Assembly (NCBI GenBank): GCA_017303565.1
Contig: JAFLCM010000202.1
Coordinates: 1-5,250, forward strand
Length of the DNA stretch: 5,250 bases
Direction: 5' to 3'
Origin: Planctomycetota bacterium
Lineage (GTDB): Bacteria; Planctomycetota; Phycisphaerae; Phycisphaerales; UBA1924
Part shown: positions 1 through 5,250 of the stretch, one piece after another
Layout of the letters: each line of letters starts with the position of its first letter
Numbering within the stretch: position 1 is the stretch's first letter
The notes under the pieces: generated by a model
What the model was told of the DNA's origin: nothing
Database searches by the model: none
Seen by the model: only the letters and a program-made list of their open reading frames with translations
Made by a program: the position numbers and the translations under genes

Positions 1-296
1 GTGGTGTTGCTGCCACGCAGGATGTCGTTGAAGGCCGACCCCACGACGGCGAATACACCGGTGAGGGTATCCGTGCCGACATTGGCCACATCGCCGGCAT
101 CGATGAAATGGAACCCTTCGTCGTCCGCCGCGACAAACATGTTGCGGTGCGGGGCATCGGGCGGCCGATCCTCTAGGGGCGGGCCGAGCGTGACACATTC
201 GCGGTGCGGCAGGCGGAGTCTCGTCCCGTCAACCATGCGGATCACAACCCCGTGCGGGCTTGCGTTCACGATTTGGCGAACCGTTGCGAGGTCCAT
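1..296 (-). CDS. Small planctomycete-type domain joined to RTX-like segment (partial, 3' end missing)
   Basis: This gene runs off the left edge; 98 codons are visible and no function can be assigned. Residues 1-71 form a compact unit with the pattern DGTRLRLPHREC (about 23-34), a GPP, and GFHFIDAGDVANV (61-73). From memory this resembles short uncharacterised proteins common in planctomycetes, which normally end near this point. Here the frame continues into GTDTLTG (74-80) and VVGSAFNDILRGSN (84-97), which looks like the repeat region of RTX/hemolysin-type calcium-binding or adhesin-like proteins. The ATG at 296 is chosen because a good Shine-Dalgarno (GGGAG) lies about 8 bases upstream and because the gene starts 3 bases after the stop of the preceding membrane-protein gene, which suggests translational coupling. 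The junction could be a true fusion, an old insertion or an assembly join. Being a gene is well supported; its identity is not. Confidence 0.6.
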   Translation of the reverse strand, partial: MDLATVRQIVNASPHGVVIRMVDGTRLRLPHRECVTLGPPLEDRPPDAPHRNMFVAADDEGFHFIDAGDVANVGTDTLTGVFAVVGSAFNDILRGSNT

Positions 297-299
297 GGT

Positions 300-629
300 T
301 CATGCTCCCGTTTCAGATTCAGTCTGCTGTTTCGATTCGCCAGGCGCACTTCTCGATCCATGTTCCTCCGAAGCGGGACGCAATCCGAGTGAAACGACCC
401 GGCGGCACCCCAAACTGTAGCCGAGCGTTCCGAGAAGTAGCCCGCCCAGGATCGGGCTGGCGAGCACGCCCGTTCCAATCGTGTTGCGGTCAATCGCTGA
501 ACCCGCGAAGAAGCCGGCGATGAAGCCCGTCACAGTCGCGCCGGTCGTCCAGACCGCGATGATGCGACGCGCCCTTGCGGATGATCTGTGAGCGACTGGC
601 GCGGAGTTGGGGATGCCGGAGTCGGCCAT
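300..629 (-). CDS. Small two-helix membrane protein, function unknown
   Basis: The product is 109 residues and I do not recognise it. Residues 1-21 are polar and basic, with several Arg just before the first helix. Two hydrophobic glycine-rich stretches follow, at about 23-46 (with GFIAGFFAGSA) and 52-74 (with GGLLLGTLGYSLG), separated by a short DRNT turn. Residues 75-109 are a polar tail rich in Ser, Glu and Gly. Small-residue spacing (GxxxG-like) in both helices suggests tight helix packing or oligomerisation, as in glycine-zipper membrane proteins; that is inference. The frame stays open upstream inside pdhB, but the ATG at 629 is the sensible start because it follows the pdhB stop by 17 bases and everything before it is the shadow of pdhB. 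The upstream GAGCAAG is only a weak ribosome site. It is probably cotranscribed with pdhB and with the partial gene 3 bases downstream. Confidence 0.65.
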   Translation of the reverse strand: MADSGIPNSAPVAHRSSARARRIIAVWTTGATVTGFIAGFFAGSAIDRNTIGTGVLASPILGGLLLGTLGYSLGCRRVVSLGLRPASEEHGSRSAPGESKQQTESETGA

Positions 630-646
630 GGGATGCGCTTGCTCGT

Positions 647-1636
647 TCAAACCGTCGTCCCGACAACACTCTTCACGGCCGCGATGATTTTTCCCTTGTT
701 CGGCAGATACTCCATCTCCAGATTCTTCGCGTACGGCGTCGGGACGTCGTCGGTGTTCACGCGGACCGGCTCGTGGTCGAGGTGGTCGAAGGCGCGTTCG
801 ATGGTCTGGGTGATCACCTCGGTCGCCACGCTCGCAAACGGCCACGACTGGTCGACCACCACGAGGCGGTTGGTCTTCTTGACGCTGGCGATGATCGCGT
901 CGATGTCGAGGGGGCGGACGGTCCGCATGTCGAGGACGTCGCAGGCGATGCCGTCTTGCAGCAACTCGTCGGCGGCTTCCATGCAGAAGTTCACGGGGCG
1001 GCCGAACGAGACCAGCGTGACGTCGGAGCCTTCGCGCCGGAGGATGGCCTGGCCGAATGGGATGGTGTACTCCTCTTCGGGGACCTCACCCTTGTCGCCG
1101 AGCATGCGCTCGGACTCGAGGAAGAACACGGGGTCGGGGTCGCGGATGGCGGTCTTCAGGAGGCCCTTGGCGTCGTACGGGCAGGAGGGGATGGCGATCT
1201 TGAGGCCGGGGACGTTGGAATAGAGGGCCTCGACGCACCACGAGTGGGTGGAGCCGAGCTGGCCGCCGGCGCCGTTGTTGCCGCGGAAGACGATGGGGCA
1301 GCCCCACTGCCCGCCGGACATGTAGAGCATCTTGGCGGCGTTGTTGAGGATCTGGTCGGCGGCGACGAGGGAGAACGACCAGGACATGAACTCGATGATG
1401 GGCCGCAGGCCGTACATGGCGGCGCCGATGCCGAGGCCGGCGAAGCCGTTCTCGGAGATGGGGGCGTCGATGATGCGCTGGGGCCCGAACTCCTCGAGCA
1501 TGCCCTGGCTGACCTTGTACGCGCCGTTGTACTGGGCCACTTCCTCGCCCATGAGGAAGATGCGCGGGTCGCGGCGCATCTCCTCGGTCATGGCTTCACG
1601 GAGGGCTTCGCGGAACTGGATGACACGGGTGGCCAT
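647..1636 (-). CDS. pdhB: Pyruvate dehydrogenase-type E1 component, beta subunit
   Basis: This 329-residue protein is the usual length for an E1 beta subunit. With E1 alpha it forms the thiamine diphosphate-dependent decarboxylase of a 2-oxoacid dehydrogenase complex, which turns pyruvate into an acetyl group on the E2 lipoyl arm in the cytoplasm. The N-terminal pyrimidine-binding domain (about 4-180) has the TFREA-like opening QFREALREAM, GEEVAQYNGAYKVSQG (30-45) and DAPISENGFAG, where Glu62 is the expected cofactor-activating glutamate. GAGGQLGSTHS (122-132) carries the conserved active-site His131 and is closer to the chloroplast/cyanobacterial GxGRQLGAEHS form than to the mitochondrial GxGAQHS form. 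The transketolase C-terminal domain (about 195-325) includes LDMRTVRPLD, VVVDQSWP and DVPTPYAKNLE. The ATG at 1636 starts at the family's normal N-terminus; a weak GAGG lies 11 bases upstream. Branched-chain 2-oxoacid or acetoin dehydrogenase beta subunits are related alternatives, but the DVPTPYAKNLE ending favours pyruvate. No E1 alpha or E2 gene is adjacent, which is unusual for a pdh locus. Confidence 0.88.
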   Translation of the reverse strand: MATRVIQFREALREAMTEEMRRDPRIFLMGEEVAQYNGAYKVSQGMLEEFGPQRIIDAPISENGFAGLGIGAAMYGLRPIIEFMSWSFSLVAADQILNNAAKMLYMSGGQWGCPIVFRGNNGAGGQLGSTHSWCVEALYSNVPGLKIAIPSCPYDAKGLLKTAIRDPDPVFFLESERMLGDKGEVPEEEYTIPFGQAILRREGSDVTLVSFGRPVNFCMEAADELLQDGIACDVLDMRTVRPLDIDAIIASVKKTNRLVVVDQSWPFASVATEVITQTIERAFDHLDHEPVRVNTDDVPTPYAKNLEMEYLPNKGKIIAAVKSVVGTTV

Positions 1637-1800
1637 GGGTGGATGATCCTCGCCGAAGGCTGCCGCGGCGTGCGGGTAAAGCGCTTTCGCGGGTGAAATG
1701 GGGCGGAGATGATAGCGGGGCACGGCGGCGGGAGCGCCGCGTCGATGCCGAATGTTCGGATGATGTTTGGATATCCTACGCGCGGCGCAGGTGTTTGCGG
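1637..1800. other. Intergenic gap between nuclease and pdhB genes
   Basis: This 164-base stretch follows the nuclease stop and precedes pdhB on the minus strand. It should contain the nuclease transcript end and the pdhB promoter, but neither is clear. A 6-bp GC stem with a 4-base loop (1725-1740) lies about 60 bases past the nuclease stop but has no T-tract. A perfect 10-base palindrome, AAAGCGCTTT (1678-1687), lies 41 bases before the pdhB start and could be an operator half-site arrangement or chance. On the minus strand a TATCAT hexamer sits near 1708-1713 without a recognisable -35. No credible open reading frame belongs to this gap. Confidence 0.5.
1643..1648 (-). promoter_or_regulatory. 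pdhB: Weak -10-like hexamer just before pdhB
   Basis: GATCAT sits 6 bases before the pdhB ATG, the same spacing as the TAC-type hexamers before three other genes here. It matches TATAAT at four positions but lacks the leading T and has no visible -35. It overlaps the weak GAGG ribosome site, so both readings cannot be primary. This is the least convincing of the set. Confidence 0.15.
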
Positions 1801-3051
1801 TCAGGGCTGGGGCGCGGGGGTGGGCGTGGGCGCGGGGGGCGGGGTCTTTCCGGCGCCGCCGCCCGATCGGGCCTTTCGGCGTTCCTCGGCTTCCTTGCGT
1901 GCCTGTTCGGCCTCGGTGCCGGTGCGGGCGGGGATGCGCCGGGTGTTCATCTCCGGGAGGCTGGGCTGTCCCGCGGCGGGCGTGCCGCTGGTGAAGTAGT
2001 CGAGGTCGCGCTTGACGGGGTCGCTGCTGGTCCAGGCGGCGACGATCAAAGCGCGGAGCATGTCGGCGCCGTCGTGGAGGCGCTCGGAGATGAACGCCTT
2101 GCCCTCGGGACCGCGGAGCGTGTCGTCCTTGTGCATGCGGTACAGCGGCTCGACCTGCGCGAAGGAGCGCTTGATGTGGGCGAGCACATCGCCCCACGGG
2201 TCCATGTCGTTGACGGTGCGCTCGTGCTTCTGGGTGGGCGTGAGGGACTCGACCGTCAGTTGGTGGTGGATCAGGATCGTGCCGTCGATGTACGCGTGGA
2301 AAGCGTACTCGGTGGTGTAGTCGTTCGGGTTCCACGTGCTCGGTAGCGTGGCGGGGTCGGGGAAGGTGGCCACATCGCGGACCCACCCGTGGTGGTGGAT
2401 GGTGGTGTGCAGGGGCTGGGCGAGGTCGCCGACGAAGTGCGAGAGGCGGCCCATGTAGAAAACGGCGTTCTGGCGGCCCTGGGCGATCTGCAGGTCGCGG
2501 CCCTCCGCGCCGGCGATCTCGATGATCTTCAGCGTGCGGAACGAGGCCTGGAGGCCCGCGTAGGCCTCCATCACCGCCTGAGCGCCCAGGCCCGGCCACT
2601 CGTTCTCGTTGGCGGCGTCCTTGGCGGGGTCGTAGTCGGTGAAGTTCTGCGGGAACTTCGGGCGGGCCAGCGTCAGCTCCTTGATGAAGCGGTGGCGGAG
2701 CGTGGGCATGGTGTCGATCGTCATGCCCCAGCGCGGAAGCATGTCGAGGTCGAGGTAGTGGTCGGGGCCGTTGACGTGCACGAGGCTCGGTGTGGGCTGA
2801 GCGCGGATGCGGTCGGGCTCGGCGCACTGGTACGCGACGGCGTCTTTGATCTCCGGGCTGCTGAGCCACAGGGGGACCGTAACGATCGGGGCGGGCGCAG
2901 CGTCGCCTTTGGCGGGCTTGTCGGCGAAGGGCAGTCCGTCGAGCGCGAGGTACGTGATCACGCGGTGCCCGTGAGCGTCCCAGGCGAAAGCGGGGGCGGC
3001 GGCGAGGGCGAGGAGGCTCGCAGAGAGCGCGGCGGAGAGGGTGCGGGGCAT
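1801..3051 (-). CDS. Secreted S1/P1-type zinc nuclease (phospholipase C-like fold)
   Basis: The 416-residue precursor has a signal peptide (1-23) ending in Ala-Phe-Ala before Trp24, so the mature protein would begin WDAHGH. In S1/P1 nucleases and zinc phospholipases C the mature N-terminal Trp itself binds zinc, and the following His (here His29) is the next ligand. The rest of the trinuclear zinc set can be read in order: Asp80 (AEPDRIR), His98 (DHYLDLD), His205, Asp209 and His215 (LSHFVGDLAQPLH), and His252 and Asp256 (FHAYID). It therefore looks catalytically complete and probably cleaves single-stranded nucleic acids or other phosphodiesters outside the cytoplasm; phospholipase activity cannot be excluded. 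The region after about residue 350 is a Glu/Arg-rich probable helix (TEAEQARKEAEERRKAR) followed by a Gly run and a Pro/Thr/Ala-rich tail, not part of the fold. The open frame extends upstream to 3168, but ATG 3051 is chosen because the signal peptide starts there. It diverges from the M28 peptidase gene. Confidence 0.82.
   Translation of the reverse strand: MPRTLSAALSASLLALAAAPAFAWDAHGHRVITYLALDGLPFADKPAKGDAAPAPIVTVPLWLSSPEIKDAVAYQCAEPDRIRAQPTPSLVHVNGPDHYLDLDMLPRWGMTIDTMPTLRHRFIKELTLARPKFPQNFTDYDPAKDAANENEWPGLGAQAVMEAYAGLQASFRTLKIIEIAGAEGRDLQIAQGRQNAVFYMGRLSHFVGDLAQPLHTTIHHHGWVRDVATFPDPATLPSTWNPNDYTTEYAFHAYIDGTILIHHQLTVESLTPTQKHERTVNDMDPWGDVLAHIKRSFAQVEPLYRMHKDDTLRGPEGKAFISERLHDGADMLRALIVAAWTSSDPVKRDLDYFTSGTPAAGQPSLPEMNTRRIPARTGTEAEQARKEAEERRKARSGGGAGKTPPPAPTPTPAPQP
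1804..1844 (+). repeat. Dense G-tract cluster, potential G-quadruplex
   Basis: Seven runs of three to six G (1804-1806, 1809-1812, 1816-1820, 1822-1824, 1828-1830, 1834-1839, 1841-1844) are separated by loops of one to three bases. This satisfies the usual four-tract quadruplex pattern several times over. It lies on the template strand of the nuclease gene, over the codons for the Gly/Pro-rich tail and next to the stop codon. The nuclease mRNA is C-rich here, so any structure would be in DNA. Low-complexity coding in a GC-rich genome is a sufficient alternative explanation. Confidence 0.5.
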
Positions 3052-3058
3052 GGTGAGG

Positions 3059-3064
3059 AATGTA
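3059..3064 (-). promoter_or_regulatory. Candidate -10 hexamer for the nuclease gene, leaderless spacing
   Basis: On the minus strand TACATT, preceded by G, ends 7 bases before the ATG at 3051. It matches TATAAT at four positions. A start of transcription 6-7 bases beyond it would fall at or next to the initiator A, giving a leaderless message, which agrees with the absence of a clear Shine-Dalgarno. There is no recognisable -35, so this remains a pattern-based inference. Confidence 0.35.
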
Positions 3065-3103
3065 CCCTGCCCGATGAACGCGAACCGGCTCCGGGATCGC
3101 CCG

Positions 3104-3109
3104 TACAGA
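3104..3109 (+). promoter_or_regulatory. Candidate -10 hexamer for the M28 peptidase gene, leaderless spacing
   Basis: TACAGA, preceded by G, ends 7 bases before the ATG at 3117. The match to TATAAT is weak because the final T is missing, but the GTAC core and the spacing equal those before the nuclease gene. The alternative is TACCCT at 3063-3068, which would give a leader of about 40 bases. The overlapping AGAAG could instead serve as a poor ribosome site. Confidence 0.25.
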
Positions 3110-3116
3110 AGATCAC

Positions 3117-4214
3117 ATGGACACGTCACCCAAAGACGCCGCCGAAGCGGCCGGAGCGTCGGGCGCAAGGCGACCTCGAATCCGCCTGCTGACCCGCGGC
3201 GCGGTCAAGCGGCTCGGCGTGGCGGGGCTGCTGGCGTTCGTGGTCGGCGCAGGCAGTTGGTGGTGGATGTTTCGCATGCCGGGCAGGAGCTTTACGGGCG
3301 AGGCGCCGCCGCTCACCGAGCAGCAAATCGAACTGCGCGACCGCCTGCGCTCGGACGTTGAGCGCTTGGCATCGGGCGTCGGGGTCCGGTCGTTCATGCA
3401 GCCGCGACGGCTCGGCGATTCTGTGGCGTGGCTGATGGATGAGCTGAAAGCGATGGGCTACGCGGAAGTCGCGCAGGTGTGGGTGGCGAACTCGGGCGAC
3501 CCGGAAGCGGGCGAGACGCCGACGCCGAATCTCGAAGTCACGCTTCCGGGCACCGAGCGCACGCCAGAGGTGATCGTCATCGGCGCTCACTACGACAGCT
3601 ACTACCTCACGCCCGGCGCGGACGACAACGCCAGCGGGGTTGCGGGGGTGCTGGAACTGGCGCGCCGCTTCGCGGGGTCGCCGCGGGCGCGGACGCTGCG
3701 GTTCGTGTTCTTCGTGAACGAGGAACCGCCGCACTTTCAGAAGGCGACGATGGGCTCCCTGGTGTACGCGAAGCGGTGCCGCGATCGGGGTGATGACATC
3801 ACTGCCGCCGTCGTACTGGAGTCGATCGGTTACTTCAGCGATGCGCCGGGCTCGCAGCCCTACCCCCCGGGGCTGGGTTGGTTCTACCCGGACCGGGGCA
3901 ACTTCGTCGCGTTCGTGGGGAACCTGGAATCGCGGGGGCTCGTGCACCGGGTGATCGGCGGTTTCCGGTCGCGAGCGACGGTGGCGTCCGAAGGCGCCGC
4001 CGCACCAGGCTTTGTCCCTGGCGTTGACTGGTCGGACCATTGGTCGTTCTGGCAGGCGGGCTACGAGGCGATCATGGTCACGTGCACCGCCACATACCGG
4101 AACCCCAACTATCACAAGCCCACGGATACGCCGGGCACGCTGGACTACGACCGGATGGCGCGGACCGTTGACGCTCTGGCGGGCGTGATCGAAGACCTCG
4201 CTGCGGGACAGTGA
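3117..4214 (+). CDS. Membrane-anchored M28-family zinc peptidase
   Basis: The 365-residue protein has a basic N-terminus, then one hydrophobic segment (about 33-52, ending in a Trp triplet), so it is probably a signal-anchor protein with its catalytic domain outside the cytoplasmic membrane. Residues 81-365 form a Peptidase_M28 domain, a family of two-zinc aminopeptidases and carboxypeptidases that trim peptides. The motifs are GAHYDSYY (His158 zinc ligand, Asp160), GADDNASG (Asp169/Asp170, bridging zinc), VNEEPP (Glu202 general base, Glu203 ligand), VVLESIGYFSD (Glu235 where Vibrio aminopeptidase has Asp), VDWSDHWSFWQAG (304-315) and NYHKPTDTPGTLDYDRM (final ligand His333). All expected metal and catalytic positions are filled. 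The LES-GY-SD...GSQ-YP and YPDRGNF pattern marks a bacterial COG2234-like subgroup; true substrates are unknown. ATG 3117 is the first start after an in-frame stop at 3075-3077. The gene diverges from the nuclease and precedes pyruvate kinase by 32 bases, where I see no terminator. Confidence 0.88.
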   Translation: MDTSPKDAAEAAGASGARRPRIRLLTRGAVKRLGVAGLLAFVVGAGSWWWMFRMPGRSFTGEAPPLTEQQIELRDRLRSDVERLASGVGVRSFMQPRRLGDSVAWLMDELKAMGYAEVAQVWVANSGDPEAGETPTPNLEVTLPGTERTPEVIVIGAHYDSYYLTPGADDNASGVAGVLELARRFAGSPRARTLRFVFFVNEEPPHFQKATMGSLVYAKRCRDRGDDITAAVVLESIGYFSDAPGSQPYPPGLGWFYPDRGNFVAFVGNLESRGLVHRVIGGFRSRATVASEGAAAPGFVPGVDWSDHWSFWQAGYEAIMVTCTATYRNPNYHKPTDTPGTLDYDRMARTVDALAGVIEDLAAGQ

Positions 4215-4234
4215 ATGGCGAGCGCCGCTTCGCG

Positions 4235-4240
4235 TACCCT
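4235..4240 (+). promoter_or_regulatory. pyk: Candidate -10 hexamer for pyruvate kinase, leaderless spacing
   Basis: TACCCT, preceded by G, ends 6 bases before the ATG at 4247. There is no Shine-Dalgarno between it and the start (TCCGCC only). The placement repeats the GTAC-type arrangement before the nuclease and M28 genes and would start the message at the initiator codon. No -35 is recognisable, and the match to TATAAT is only three of six. Confidence 0.3.
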
Positions 4241-4246
4241 TCCGCC

Positions 4247-5250
4247 ATGCCCCACGACGCCCTGCGCTCGCGTCCGTCGCTCACCAAGATCCTCGCCACG
4301 CTCGGACCGGCGAGCGAGGACGAGAGGGTGCTGGCCAAACTCGTCGAGGCGGGGGCGTCGCTGTTCCGCCTGAACTTCTCGCACGGCGACTTCGATTCGC
4401 ACCTCAAGCGTCTGAACGCGGTGCGGAACGTGTCCCGAGCGCTGGATCGCCCCCTGGCGGTCCTGGGCGACCTGCAGGGGCCGAAGATCCGCGTCGGCGT
4501 GATGCCCGAGGGCGGGTACGACGTTGCGATGGGGCAGGAGGTCGTCATCAGCGCCGCGGCGACGGCGTTCTCGGTGCAGGACGGCGTGCCGGTCCTGCCC
4601 ACGACCTACCCCGCGATGGTCAACGAGGTGCAGCCGGGGCAGCGCGTTCTCATCAACGACGGCGCCATCCGCATGCTCGCGGTCGACAGCGGCAACGGCG
4701 AACTCCGCTGCGTCGTGAAGACCGGCGGGCTGATCACCAGCAAGAAGGGCATCAACCTGCCCGAGAGCACGCTGAGCGTGCCGGCGCTGAGCGACCGCGA
4801 CTGGGCGTGCGCCAAGTGGGCGGTCGAGCACGAGATCGACTTCCTGGCGCTTTCGTTCGTGCGGGCGGGGAAGGACGTCGCGGAACTGAACCGGCGGCTG
4901 GCCGGGCTGCGGCTCGAGGCCCACGATTCGAACACCACCGGCGGCGGGGTGCCGGTGATCGCGAAAATCGAGACGCCGCAGGGCGTGGCGAACATCGACG
5001 AGGTCCTGATGCACGCGGCGGGGATCATGGTGGCCCGCGGCGACCTGGGGGTGGAGATGGACCTGGCCCAGGTGCCGGTGGTGCAGAAGCGTTTGGTGGC
5101 CCGGGCCCACGACTTCGGCAAGCCGTGCATCGTCGCCACGCAGATGCTGGAGTCGATGATCGAGAACGCCTCGGCGACTCGGGCGGAGGTGAGCGACGTC
5201 GCCAACGCGATCCTCGACGGCGCCGACGCGGTGATGCTGTCCGGGGAGAC
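4247..5250 (+). CDS. pyk: Pyruvate kinase (partial, 3' end missing)
   Basis: The gene is cut by the right edge after 334 codons, roughly 70 percent of a usual 470-480-residue enzyme. It transfers phosphate from phosphoenolpyruvate to ADP, the last step of glycolysis, in the cytoplasm. Visible motifs are TKILATLGPAS (13-23), RLNFSHG (41-47, with Arg41, Asn43 and Ser45 of the phosphate/potassium site), DLQGPKIRVG (75-84), the small B domain (about 85-180), AKIETPQG (Lys240 catalytic, Glu242 metal ligand), MVARGDLGVEM (Asp266 metal ligand), VATQMLESM (Thr298) and ATRAEVSDVANA leading to LSGE. All active-site residues up to the edge are intact; the C-terminal allosteric domain is not visible. A loop before Lys240 (about 222-235, with Asn-Thr-Thr-Gly-Gly-Gly) is some ten residues longer than in common homologues. 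ATG 4247 fits the family N-terminus, but an in-frame GTG at 4211 overlaps the M28 stop (GTGA) and would add 12 residues. Confidence 0.93.
   Translation, partial: MPHDALRSRPSLTKILATLGPASEDERVLAKLVEAGASLFRLNFSHGDFDSHLKRLNAVRNVSRALDRPLAVLGDLQGPKIRVGVMPEGGYDVAMGQEVVISAAATAFSVQDGVPVLPTTYPAMVNEVQPGQRVLINDGAIRMLAVDSGNGELRCVVKTGGLITSKKGINLPESTLSVPALSDRDWACAKWAVEHEIDFLALSFVRAGKDVAELNRRLAGLRLEAHDSNTTGGGVPVIAKIETPQGVANIDEVLMHAAGIMVARGDLGVEMDLAQVPVVQKRLVARAHDFGKPCIVATQMLESMIENASATRAEVSDVANAILDGADAVMLSGE

Larger units (their letters stand above)
3052..3116. promoter_or_regulatory. Divergent intergenic region between nuclease and M28 peptidase
   Basis: These 65 bases separate two divergently transcribed exported-hydrolase genes and must carry both promoters unless these lie inside the coding regions. 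No recognisable -35 box is present in either direction. Two GTAC tetramers stand out: one at 3062-3065 and one at 3103-3106, each part of a -10-like hexamer that points at the nearer gene start. No strong Shine-Dalgarno precedes either ATG; the M28 gene has only AGAAG. The short spacing allows shared regulation, but no operator repeat is clear. Confidence 0.5.

Noticed and set aside
1..420. Plus-strand 139-codon frame at the left edge
   Set aside because: Ser/Arg/Pro-rich with no motif, and it opposes two minus-strand frames that have better start signals and protein-like composition.
575..1696. A 373-codon plus-strand open frame antisense to pdhB
   Set aside because: It is the complementary-strand shadow of a strongly supported E1 beta gene in GC-rich DNA. 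Its translation is a low-complexity Gly/Asp/Val/His-rich product with no recognisable domain.
1725..1740. GC stem-loop considered as an intrinsic terminator for the nuclease gene
   Set aside because: The stem is only 6 bp and no T-tract follows on the minus strand; such stems are frequent by chance in GC-rich sequence.
647..2869. A 740-codon minus-strand frame that contains pdhB at its end
   Set aside because: Only the part from ATG 1636 onward is E1 beta. The upstream extension is an Arg/Pro/His-rich shadow of the nuclease gene in another frame, so I do not read it as a fusion protein.
2389..3192. Long plus-strand frame opposite the nuclease gene
   Set aside because: The nuclease frame has a signal peptide and a full metal-ligand set, while this frame gives a Gly/Val/Glu-rich product with no motif.
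3074..3361. Short plus-strand frame from ATG 3074 with a TACCCT hexamer 5 bases upstream
   Set aside because: It overlaps the start of the M28 gene out of frame and its product is Arg-rich and without motifs. The M28 frame is clearly the coding one.
3126..4115. 329-codon minus-strand frame opposite the M28 peptidase
   Set aside because: Arg-rich shadow translation; the plus-strand frame has all the M28 motifs.
4145..5110. 321-codon minus-strand frame opposite pyruvate kinase
   Set aside because: Shadow of a clear pyruvate kinase gene, with a His/Arg/Pro-rich product and no domain.

Overview
The window is GC-rich, gene-dense bacterial chromosomal DNA. It holds six protein-coding genes and no RNA gene, CRISPR array, insertion sequence or obvious mobile element. 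My best guess for the source is a planctomycete, possibly Phycisphaerae-like. The reasons are the GC-rich coding style, a secreted S1/P1-type nuclease, a small protein of a 'DG...LPHRE' type that I associate with planctomycete genomes, and starts that mostly lack a strong Shine-Dalgarno sequence. No ribosomal marker is present, so this is inference.

Layout. On the minus strand, reading leftward from the middle, a secreted zinc-dependent S1/P1 nuclease or phospholipase C-like protein (1801-3051) is followed after a 164-base gap by the beta subunit of a pyruvate dehydrogenase-type E1 (pdhB, 647-1636). Close behind come a small two-helix membrane protein (300-629) and a partial gene running off the left edge (1-296). 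The last three are only 17 and 3 bases apart and look like one transcription unit. On the plus strand, diverging from the nuclease across 65 bases, lie a membrane-anchored M28-family zinc peptidase (3117-4214) and, 32 bases after it, the first 334 codons of pyruvate kinase (4247 to the right edge).

How the genes relate. Pyruvate kinase makes pyruvate and the E1 beta subunit takes part in oxidising it, so two central-carbon enzymes flank a pair of divergent exported hydrolases (nuclease and peptidase) that could serve nutrient scavenging. No E1 alpha, E2 or E3 gene is visible, so the rest of the dehydrogenase is encoded elsewhere.

Most interesting signals. First, the partial left-edge gene joins a small cytosolic-looking domain in frame to a segment resembling RTX/hemolysin-type repeats. 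Second, three genes (and weakly a fourth) have a TAC-type -10-like hexamer 6-7 bases before the ATG and little or no Shine-Dalgarno, which would fit leaderless transcription. Third, a dense G-tract cluster lies over the 3' end of the nuclease gene. I found no convincing new multi-gene system; most of the window is ordinary metabolic and hydrolase coding sequence.
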